Shown piece after piece: positions 51,786 to 64,000 of a stretch of DNA of 64,000 nt (the first letter of the stretch is position 1; each line of letters begins with the position of its first letter). The notes under the pieces are model-generated. The model ran no database searches. It was not told the origin of the DNA and worked only from the letters and a program-made list of their open reading frames with translations. The translations under genes and the position numbers were made by a program. Source of the stretch: Latrodectus hesperus (Eukaryota > Arthropoda > Arachnida > Araneae > Theridiidae); NCBI GenBank assembly GCA_037975125.1, contig CM075855.1, positions 78,712,945 to 78,776,944 on the forward strand. The letters are read 5' to 3'.

Positions 51786-52978
51786 CTTAAACATTTTTAT
51801 ACTAGAGTCATTGTTTTAATAAAAGTACTTTACAAAAGGTCTAATATTATTTAATAAAATATCAAAGACACAATAAATACCAAATGAGTTTCAACTCCTG
51901 ACTTTTCTACCTTAACATGTGTAAGTGTTGGTCATATATTTATTTTAATGAGATAAAAACAAGAGTCATCGATTAAGATGATATTCTTTTCATCAGACCT
52001 AAAATAACCACATAATCTAAAGTGACACTCATTCTAAACTGCAATAACTTGAAGTCAATGACTATTGCTTTAATGGACTCATAGTTTTAAACCCAGATGA
52101 GTCAAACTGTGCATGCCTTGATGATACTAGATCAATTCCAACTGGGAAATGGCGCTGATTAGATGATAGTGACACTGGAGGTCAGACGTGGCAAATCTTT
52201 TCACTGCGTCATCTCATGCATGGGAGAGTGTATATTCCAGCTGCTGACTTGGGTTTTTTTTCTGACCAAATTATCAAATCGCTTTGATTAAAATATATTG
52301 GTTCCTTAGTTTTTAGTTAGAGACGAATCCATATTTCTAAGATCGATATCACCTTTCGAAATCTGAAAAATAGGTAGCAAGTTGAGTATTTTTATTTTTA
52401 AAATCCCTTGCATCAAATATGGCAGAATAGCTCTAATTATCAGCGAATTTGAATGCTATTTTATTTGAATGTTGCCTGCTGTGCGCAATTCAAATGCACG
52501 TTGAAGAAGTATTCGTTAGTCACTTGGTGGCGTGGAATATAAACCGTTTACTTAACTCATCGAATTACACCAACATGCTAAAATTCCTAGGTTTTTTATA
52601 AGGCATTTATATTTTAAGTTATCGTAAGCAGTGTAAATTTATTTGCTTTTCATTACATTCCAATCTAGAATAATATTCTTTTGTATTCATTCTTGGGATT
52701 TTTGTTACAAGTATCAAGTCGTTGCTTTCATATTTATTCCAGTGTTTTTTTTTCTTTCTTTCTAATATTTGAAGAGAATTCACCTTTGCATAAAATTTTA
52801 TCCACTGGATTATTGTTCAAATAAATTCCATTTTCCTTTGTCTTAGAACTAGAAATCTTCAAGTTCATCTGAATTTTCATTATGTTTGTTTTCAAACGCA
52901 TTATTAGTTGCTTATTTTTATCTCAACTAATTATTTTCTTATTTTATGTACGACTCACACATTTCCGTACATTTTAAA
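51786..52978. other. Unassigned DNA
   Basis: AT-rich; CTTGGTGGCGTGG near 52524 is a weak CTCF-like match. No gene. Confidence 0.35.
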
Positions 52979-53278
<300 letters not shown>

Positions 53279-53697
53279 CAACGTCATAGAAAATCTAGCA
53301 TAATGCACAAATTAAACTTAGTGAACAATTTTGACATTTTTGTCGAGAAAAAATATCACATAACAGCTGAGCTTTCTTGCACCAAGTTTTCTGCTTTTTA
53401 GTTCAGTACTTATATACAATAAAAATTTAATCTTCATTTATCAATTAATTCTGATTTTCTTTTTCCAAATTATTATATCTTTTGCACAATTCGACTGCAA
53501 TTGCATCTTTGTGAATGCAATAACAATAATGTCGCTTAATGGATAACAAAAACAGCTGAGTTATGTGAGACACATTGCCACATAAATGAAACCATTTCTA
53601 TGTTACAAAATTTGTTGAATATAATCAGTGGCAAATAAAATTAACAATCTACGATATCAGTCACCGTTCGCAATGCGCTTGTGATTTCGGAATGACT

Positions 53698-53968
53698 CTA
53701 CATGCTCTTGAAACGACCTTCCCTGTTTTTGAGGATATGAAATCTCCATTCGGAGCGTGTTTTTCCCAATCCGATTGTAAAACACACCGATAACGCAGGA
53801 GCGTCTTTCTCCACACGGAACGGCGCAGTCGAGTGACCTAGGCAAGTAATTTGAGATGTTTGCAAACGATCAAAACATTCCGCGGAACGATTTGCGCAGC
53901 TGCCTTCGCTGATGGGACAGCCGTTGCAAAAATCGTGGAATTGCGTTGATTTCACGTCCAGCTGCACC
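53698..53968 (-). CDS. Possible exon: six-cysteine ORF behind a splice acceptor
   Basis: The minus strand has TTTTGCCTCATCTCAG as acceptor (AG at 53970-53969). The frame then opens VQLDVKSTQFHDFCNGCPIS, EGSCANRSAECFDRL and runs to ...KNREGRFKSM*. Six Cys (C..C, C, C, then C and C further on) suggest an extracellular disulfide-bonded segment, but I recognise no family. The region is CpG-richer than its surroundings. A second ORF overlaps in another frame (53657-53845). The stop within the exon and lack of a clear donor leave open a terminal exon or chance. Confidence 0.25.
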
Positions 53969-54483
53969 CTGAGATGAGGCAAAATCTATTTTGAATCGAT
54001 GGTTAGGCAGAAAACGATACTGTGCTGTGCAAACGATTGCTAAAATATTTGTTTAACAGAACGCTGACATCTATCTCTCTACCTCGAGCAGTAACTAGAA
54101 AATTCCAAAAGAAAATTTTTAAGGCAGAAAAAGACTCCTTCGTTTCGCATATACAACTTCGTTTATGTTGTTATAAATAATAGAAACTTAAGAAAAAATA
54201 ATATTTAAGAATATATACAGATACTTTTAAAATTGAATAGTTTAGTCGAATTTTAAATTTGTTATAAATTTTAGTTTTATATTTATTGATACTTCACCAA
54301 TAAAGCTATATTTAGTTACTCGATATATATCAACACAGCTAAAAACTATATAATTTATTTACTATATATGAATATGTATATATACATATGTTACCGTTAA
54401 AGTGTGTAATTCAGTTCTTTTATAGAATAACTAGGTATTTTATTCAATAATTAGACAAGTCAGATAAATTTTCATGCTTTACC
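53969..54483. other. Unassigned AT-rich DNA
   Basis: Nothing recognised beyond the acceptor noted for the neighbouring ORF. Confidence 0.35.
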
Positions 54484-54495
54484 TAATTATACTAT

Positions 54496-54812
54496 TTTTT
54501 TTCCAACGGCGGGCACACTTGGGTGACGAACCCTGTGCCACAACAAGGCCAGAAACTGCTACTCATTTTGTCGTTACCCTGCAGGCACCTACCTGTGAAC
54601 CAAGTCACGGAGGCGAGTAGCGTTACCCGCGCCATACCACCACAAACCCGTTTATAAGGTGGGCACACTTCCTACTTCATTACAGAAGAAAGGACAGAGA
54701 AACACAAAGAGAACAGAGAAAGAAGGTAACATCCATGCCCGAACCGGGATTCGAACCCAGGACCCATAGCTCAGGAGTCAGGAACGCTAACCACTCAGCC
54801 ATCGGTTGGCCT
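54496..54812 (-). mobile_element. tRNA-derived SINE, family F, with A tail and 12-bp TSD
   Basis: Perfect direct repeats TAATTATACTAT at 54484-54495 and 54813-54824. On the minus strand the head reads GGCTGAGTGGTTAGCG (A box) and GGGTTCGAATCCCGG (B box), followed by TTCGGGCATGGATGTTACC. The body includes CCTTATAAACGGGTTTG, similar to CCTATAAACGGGTCT in family E. It ends in a short poly-A (7 T on the plus strand) instead of CAA. Non-coding; a different tail may mean a different LINE partner. Confidence 0.85.
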
Positions 54813-54824
54813 TAATTATACTAT

Positions 54825-55463
54825 AAAATAACTCGTTATTTTATGAAACAACAAATATAATTAACTGTTAAAATAAAAAATAAACATTTTTTCAAAGTTA
54901 TTTTAAATTAATTGATTCATTATAAATATCTAAATGATAAAATAATTAGTATTATTTAAACAGAAAAGAAAAAACAAAAAAAGTATAGAAAAAAGAGTTA
55001 TATATTTAAACATGTCTAACATTATCGTGTAAATGTAAACACATTATCTAAAATAAGCATATTGGGAAGGAATACTGTTATTTCGTAAAAAGTATTGAGT
55101 ACACTGTTTCAAACGATAATGTAAGAAAATATTAATTTTAATTTTATGAGAGAAATACTTTTTTTATTATTTATTAGAGCAAATATTGATGTGATGACAT
55201 TTTATTATTTTAGAAAAAAGTACATTTTTTTTTACACGAGCACTCTTAAAATGCTTGTCCCATGCCGCAACTTTGATCTCTGCCGCAACACATCTAAGCA
55301 TTGCGTCAATATATATTCGGAACTTCTTACACGGAAATTAATTCTCGCTCACAAACATACTGAACTAAGATCTAAAGTATGAAAACTAACTAAAAGCAGC
55401 TAGAACTGGTTCAAAGAACTTTCGAATACCGTGTTTCATACATTAATGATAATGTAATCGTTG
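54825..55463. other. Unassigned AT-rich DNA
   Basis: A 78-codon plus-strand ORF (55146-55382) has four Cys near its end but no recognised family or splice context. Confidence 0.35.
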
Positions 55464-55471
55464 TTCTAGAG

Positions 55472-56090
55472 CATGTGGGTTTAAAAACTTTTTTTTCTCG
55501 TGGACCACTTTCAAAGTTTTACTATTTTCGGTAGGCCCCCTGCTGCTGCATTTCTACTGTATTCCCAAAACTCCTAAAATATATCAGCCTAAATTGGAGG
55601 AGGTGTTAAGATAAAAAAAATAACACACATTTTCTTGTGTTCTATTTATTAAAATAATGCTTGTGGTTATACAAAATTATAAACATTATTACAAACAATC
55701 AACAATTGACGAAAAACAAACAATGAACTCTGAAATGCAAATCAACAATAAAAGATAGTCATACTTTTAATGAGACGGCACACGGGCAGCAGTTTGTAAG
55801 TCTCGACATGTGTGTGGTGTACACTGTTGTACTATTATTCTATTCAATTCTGTGTTTGAACTGAACCTGGAATATTTTTGAGTACCTACCTAGTGAATGA
55901 TGCTACCTGCCTACGTTGATAGGTAAATCCAAGCCAAAATTTTTGCTCTTTGTTATGAAAACCAGAAAATTTTTCGTGGACCCCCACTTACAACTTGTGA
56001 ACCCATGTTTTCTTTTCACATCTAGGTGGATCCCCGTGTGGTCTCCTATGGACCACTGGGAATCCACCTGGACCACTTTGGGAGCCTATG
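55472..56090. mobile_element. hAT-like non-autonomous DNA element
   Basis: An 8-bp target duplication with one mismatch flanks it: TTCTAGAG (55464-55471) and TTCTATAG (56091-56098). The left end starts CATGTGGGTTTAAAAAC and is followed by GTGGACCACTTTC. The right end, inverted, starts CATAGGCTCCCAAAGTGGTC. The GTGGTCCA/TGGACCAC words recur several times near both ends as subterminal repeats, typical of hAT transposase sites. No transposase-like ORF lies inside (619 bp), so it is a MITE-like derivative. Confidence 0.65.
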
Positions 56091-56098
56091 TTCTATAG

Positions 56099-56215
56099 GA
56101 TACTTAGATAAGTCGTAAAATTCAGTAATTTTATACACTTCAACTAACTTATCTAGTTATTTGAAAAATACCTAGTTAGTCTATAAATAACTGATTTCAC
56201 ACCTTAATATTATAC
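56099..56215. other. Unassigned short AT-rich spacer
   Basis: Nothing recognised. Confidence 0.4.
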
Positions 56216-56229
56216 ATATATATACATAC

Positions 56230-56307
<78 letters not shown>
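56216..56307. repeat. (TA)n microsatellite
   Basis: TA run with ATACATAC interruptions at the left edge, ending at ATCGGATATGC. Confidence 0.95.
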
Positions 56308-56310
<3 letters not shown>

Positions 56311-56330
56311 CGGATATGCATATATATATC

Positions 56331-56650
56331 CGATGGCAGAATGGTTAGTTTCCCTAAATTCGAAGCAGTAGGTCCTCGGTTCAAATCCTGGCTATGGAAT
56401 GGATGTTCCTTTATCTCCTCACTTTCAGGGTGAAAATGCCACACCCACTGGGTGCTCCACTATATAAAATGCAGGACCTATCCACGATAATACGTCACCT
56501 TCCGCTGGTGTGGAGTGGATGTGGAGAGGAGGGCTCAGCTCAGGTGTGACCTCGTCACTTGACCGTAGTTCAAAATTACGAGGCACCTGGTGATGAGTGA
56601 GTGTTCCAAACCCGTTATCTTGAAAGTACAGTCTGGGGCTCGCCTGCACC
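56331..56650 (+). mobile_element. SINE family B body with a tRNA-like head
   Basis: The head has ATGGCAGAATGGTTAGTTT (A-box region) and CTCGGTTCAAATCCTGG (B box). From CACTGGGTGCTCC the sequence joins the family B body: CCTTCCGCTGGTGTGG through AAAATTACGAGGCACCT is nearly identical to 4318-4409. The 5S-like segment of the 4.1-kb copy is absent here. The 3' end is lost before any CAA tail, near the probable LTR that follows. Confidence 0.7.
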
Positions 56651-56658
56651 GCTATGTA

Positions 56659-60715
<4,057 letters not shown>

Positions 60716-61109
60716 TTTATTCAACATTGTGGAAACACATCAACCACTTAAATATTAAAAAAAAATTATGAAACAATAAACAGAATTCAGTAAACAATTT
60801 TCAGATAATTAAAAGAACAATTTACTAAAATACCAAAGAATGCTAACAAATCGATTGAAGCCGTGAATTTACGACCCGATTTTCGATTGGTGGGGGGAGG
60901 AGAATGAACATTCAACAATGTGGGCACACGAGTGCCAGAACTAACTCGCAGAGTTAAATTTTTAACTTCATAGATTAGAAAAATGTTATCCATAAAGATT
61001 CACGATACATAATATAAATATAGTATACATTATGACATAACATGTTGATTGACAGAATAGATAGGAAATACAGCTGTCAACATGCTTGCTCAAGTATGGC
61101 TTTGGACCA
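60716..61109 (-). other. Probable 3' UTR of the BESS-like gene
   Basis: It lies directly downstream of the stop at 61110-61112 on the minus strand. AATAAA (rc of TTTATT, 60716-60721 region) could serve as its poly(A) signal. The true end is unknown; transcript data would be needed to fix it. Confidence 0.35.
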
Positions 61110-61745
61110 TCACTTTCTGAGATGCCCCATTTCTGCGTTGAAAATGACATCGCCAATTGCTTTTTGAGCATAAGCACTATTAACTTTGTCCAGCTTTCTC
61201 AATTTTGCAGCTATGTACATACCAAAAAAATCGAACTGATCTCTATCACGTGGCTCGCTAGCTGTGGCTGGCTCAGCTGGTGGTTCGGTTACATTTCGTC
61301 TCTCTTCGGAAGTGCTCGTATCTGCTCGGATGCAGGGTCCTAAGCGAATCCTTTCGGAGACTGAACACGTTCGTGTACCATTCGGGCCAATAGTTGTAGC
61401 ATTAGGATGCAGAGGACAGGGTGCATTCGGGTCAACGGATGATTGTAACTGGAGTGCATAGCTCTCGATGGCTCGGGCGTTGAAATTGGCGACCCACACC
61501 TCGTCTCCTGCAGAACATGTGGGCGCTTGGGGAGCAGGGGGGTCGTCTTGGATTTCAATGATTTCTTGCTTGATGACTACTTCGGGATCTGAGGCTCTTG
61601 ATGAGGCTGCAGAACTTGATGGCTCCGGTTCATTCGGTTGTGCCATCGTAACTCCAGCACTCGTCGAAGGTTGTGACTCCATTGTACTAGATCCTGGGGT
61701 TTTTCTTTTACACCTTGAGCCTCTTTTCAAAAGACTAGGAGAAGC
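61110..61745 (-). CDS. 3'-terminal exon, BESS-like nuclear protein
   Basis: The exon opens after an acceptor (TTTTCTTTTAACAAAACAG, AG at 61747-61746) and reads ASPSLLKRGSRCKRK (basic, NLS-like) in phase 0. No ATG starts the ORF, so upstream exons must exist. Next come a Ser/Pro/Glu-rich stretch, then EVVIKQEIIEIQDD with the IKQE SUMO consensus, a DEVWVANFNARAIESYALQL block, two short Cys-containing segments, and finally DQFDFFGMYIAAKLRKLDKV to AEMGHLRK*. The final ~40 residues have the D..FF......L..L......A...I..V.F.AE pattern of BESS motifs in MADF/BESS transcription cofactors. A protein of this kind would act in the nucleus; the partner domain (perhaps MADF or a zinc finger) would be in upstream exons. 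211 residues are visible, uninterrupted and with balanced codon use. Confidence 0.7.
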   Translation of the reverse strand, partial: ASPSLLKRGSRCKRKTPGSSTMESQPSTSAGVTMAQPNEPEPSSSAASSRASDPEVVIKQEIIEIQDDPPAPQAPTCSAGDEVWVANFNARAIESYALQLQSSVDPNAPCPLHPNATTIGPNGTRTCSVSERIRLGPCIRADTSTSEERRNVTEPPAEPATASEPRDRDQFDFFGMYIAAKLRKLDKVNSAYAQKAIGDVIFNAEMGHLRK

Positions 61746-62989
61746 CTGTTTTGTTAAAAGAAAATTAACTGCAATTAAATGTCAGACAACGAAAATAAAT
61801 CTTTCATAAGTTATGGTTGAAGGCATTCATAATTTATGTCGTACCAATAGTGAAGAACCATAGTAATACATAATTACAATTTGTTTCAAAACATGATTTA
61901 CGTATTGTTTTATCATTTAAAAAATATATGCTTCAAGTGCTTAAATATCAGCATGCGCCTAACTTCGCAAGTTACTTATAATTGTTTTCATTAATAATGT
62001 TTAGTTATAAAAAAATACGTTCAGACCCTTAAAATTTTTTTAATTTGCACACTTGAATATTTCAGAATCTCAATTCCTATTGCTATAATTGATAAATTTA
62101 CATTATACTATTAAGTTATCATAATTAATACATGCTAATCACTCTCATTGAGAGAAGTTGAAAGAAAGGATTAAATTTTTATTCCATTCTGAGGCAAAAA
62201 CAGAATATTTAGATACTTATTTTACAGCAGTTACAAAATTTTAAATAACGTCCTTCATTTTTTATGCATTTTTTCAATTTAAATATGCTATAGAATTTTG
62301 ACTATAGATTTTTTTGTTCATCGTAGCAAGTCAAAGCCACGATTGAAAGATACTAAACTCAAAATCTAGCTGTTATTTATTTCGATGTTAAGAAAAATGC
62401 TATTATCGTTGACCATAAATACATTATAAAATAGACAGGAAATAATTTCTCTTTTAGTAGGGATTCCACTTAAAGTGTCTCTAGATTTGTGTTACCATGT
62501 AATATTCACTTTAATTCAAAGGAATATAAGCAATTGAGATAGTTGTTTCACATATTCGTTAAAATATACGATTTTCGACATTTTGAAAACTTATTTTTAA
62601 TTTCATGAAATATATTTTTGTATATTTCTCATGAATGCAGACTAAGTGGTCTTAGAGGTTTGGTACCAAAATAAATAAGAGTATTTTTATGAAACCACTA
62701 AGGAGTATTGTAATTCAAATAGTCTATTTTAGAAATTTGACCCCTAATGCAGTGTGAATGATTTCGCTCAATGCATTGTTAGATTATGCAATCTAAATTG
62801 GTAGCAAATTTTTATTTGATGCGTGTTCAAGATTCTGTTTCAATTTTACCAGTCTTAATACAAGCTAAGTTTGAAAACATCGAAATTGCTGAATTTTTAA
62901 TACATAATTAGATGCGATGTATTGAAATTATCTATTACTTTTTAAGCATGAAAAGTGTGAAATAAAGTAACATAGATGTTCAATGTAAA

Positions 62990-63134
62990 ATCGGGTACCC
63001 TTTGGTTTGGCGAAATATATGGCGATAGAATTTAATTTCTGGTAACCTTATCTTTGTATAGCTTTTGTGTAGTAGCCATTTGTTAGTCACATCTTAGTCT
63101 CAAAAAAATCGCAAAAATATCAAGGGTACCCGAT
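62990..63134. mobile_element. MITE-like element with perfect 13-bp ends
   Basis: ATCGGGTACCCTT at 62990-63002 is exactly inverted as AAGGGTACCCGAT at 63122-63134. A perfect 6-bp direct repeat TGTAAA flanks it (62984-62989, 63135-63140). At 145 bp it has no coding capacity. The TIR sequence does not match the Tc1, mariner or hAT ends elsewhere in the window, and the 6-bp duplication is not of TA type. Superfamily unknown. Confidence 0.7.
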
Positions 63135-63490
63135 TGTAAACTTTTACCTAACATAGAAATAAAAGTAACGTGAGAGCAAATTCGATATTGAATTCTAAGA
63201 AATGGTGGACAAAACTCGAAATTTGACAAAATTTAACTCAAATGTAGCATTGCTAACGAATAATTTCGATCTATCAGTGTTCATCTGCATGTATTTCGAT
63301 CGAAAAAAAAAATAAAAGTTTAAATGAGAATTTAATGCTTAAAATATGAATGAATAATACTGGAGATAAAAAATTGAAATCCTAAAGAAAATATATTACT
63401 CTTTATCTTAGCTTAATATATTGAAAAACTGTTTCAAAACGCTCTATCACTTCTAAATGAATGGGATATAGAAAGTTTGGAATACTTTAT

Positions 63491-63493
<3 letters not shown>

Positions 63494-63536
<43 letters not shown>
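63494..63536. repeat. (TA)n microsatellite
   Basis: About 43 bases of uninterrupted TA. Confidence 0.95.
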
Positions 63537-63545
<9 letters not shown>

Positions 63546-63612
63546 AATTTAAAGTTTAAGGAGTTAAATTCAGGTAAAATTCTAAATACAAAAAAGGGGG
63601 TAAAAATCTTAC

Positions 63613-63647
63613 CTGACATTCAGTTGTGAGTACGCGTAACTTAGTTC
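63613..63647 (-). CDS. Possible 35-base internal exon upstream of the BESS-like exon
   Basis: The minus strand shows CCTTTTTCCCAAAG as acceptor, then a 35-base segment ending GTCAG|GTAAGA, a near-perfect donor. It would join in phase 0 to the exon at 61745, giving ...TKLRVLTTECQ|ASPSLLKR. The donor is strong and the phase works. The exon is very short and the acceptor may not be its true start; an alternative is a longer exon running further right in the same frame (...FLCLFPKGTKLRV). Confidence 0.3.
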
Positions 63648-64000
63648 CTTTGGGAAAAAGGCAAAGAAAAATGTGGAGTTGAGTTGCTTACATGCTTTAC
63701 CGTTAGTGAAGAAATTAGGAAATATTAATTACTGATCTTAAGTTAACACAATTAAGTCATTTTAAAGGATATAGAAGTTATATTTATACAATTAGCTATA
63801 CCAGTTCCTATGCACTTTTTTAAAAATCCTTTTAAAGTTAAATCTGATTTAACTTAAACATCACGCTGAAAACAACGTTCTTACGCTCGAAACTGACTAA
63901 AGAAATGTTGGTTTATGTTAAAAACCTTATTTATTGTTTTTGATATTATAAATTAAATGATACTTGTGTGAAATTTTTATTGTTGAGAATATTTTTAAAC
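63648..64000. other. Unassigned DNA at window edge
   Basis: No coding or repeat signal I can support. If the upstream exon is real this would be intron or further gene body. Confidence 0.35.

Larger units (their letters stand above)
61746..63612 (-). other. Likely intron of the BESS-like gene
   Basis: AT-rich, without coding potential, between the donor-like site at 63612-63611 and the acceptor at 61747-61746. It contains a 145-bp MITE-like insertion (62990-63134) and a TA microsatellite (63494-63536). This interpretation depends on the small upstream exon being real. Confidence 0.3.

Noticed and set aside
54740..54812. Functional minus-strand tRNA gene
   Set aside because: Same reasons: part of a TSD-flanked SINE with an A tail.
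61264..61461. 65-codon plus-strand ORF
   Set aside because: Also an antisense shadow of the same exon.
61468..61809. 113-codon plus-strand ORF
   Set aside because: Antisense shadow of the BESS-like exon, which has the better splice context and protein-like composition.

Overview
The window reads as AT-rich, intron- and repeat-dominated animal nuclear DNA. I infer an arthropod, most likely a spider or other chelicerate. The grounds are the Tc1/mariner families, the RNase H-bearing LINE tails, the CAA-tailed tRNA-like SINEs and the many long (TA)n runs. The species cannot be read from the sequence. There is no bacterial-type gene organisation, CRISPR array, rRNA operon or convincing free-standing tRNA gene.

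Only a few stretches look like host coding sequence. The best is a 3'-terminal exon on the minus strand (61110-61745). It encodes the C-terminal 211 residues of an acidic/Ser-Pro-rich nuclear-type protein ending in a BESS-like motif; a possible small upstream exon lies at 63613-63647. A plus-strand exon at 36836-36994 follows a strong splice acceptor and begins a 47-residue signal-peptide-like ORF. A six-cysteine minus-strand ORF at 53698-53968, also behind an acceptor, is weaker.

Transposable elements carry most of the recognisable information. Layout, left to right: a CAA-tailed SINE with target duplication (1010-1312); a second SINE with an 11-12 bp target duplication and a 5S-rRNA-like head (4149-4550), next to a 3'-truncated LINE with a matching tail (4930-5735); a fold-back mariner made of two 3' ends (7476-8177); a full-length dead Tc1 element with DD34E (11279-12786); a 36-bp minisatellite (13091-13340); an RT-type LINE relict (14165-14640); a dispersed ~400 bp repeat (15847-16246 and 27588-27983), the second copy being flanked by a 190 bp direct repeat; four copies of a ~190 bp G/C-ended repeat (17.2, 22.2, 33.4 and 40.3 kb); a second LINE tail with an AAG tail (32120-32916); a Tc1-like relict (35270-35953); a ~238 bp tandem array (38090-38790); an internally deleted Tc-type element inside a (TA)n microsatellite (43833-44742); further SINEs at 48.6, 51.5, 54.5 and 56.3 kb; a hAT-like non-autonomous element (55472-56090); a probable solo LTR (56659-56982); and a 145 bp MITE-like element with perfect ends (62990-63134).

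These elements interact. Several SINE families share the CAA tail of the LINE at 5.7 kb, which suggests one LINE machinery moved them all. Two SINE copies share a body but carry different Pol III-type heads. The stretches between named features are AT-rich with no gene I can support; they are listed with whatever weak signals they hold.
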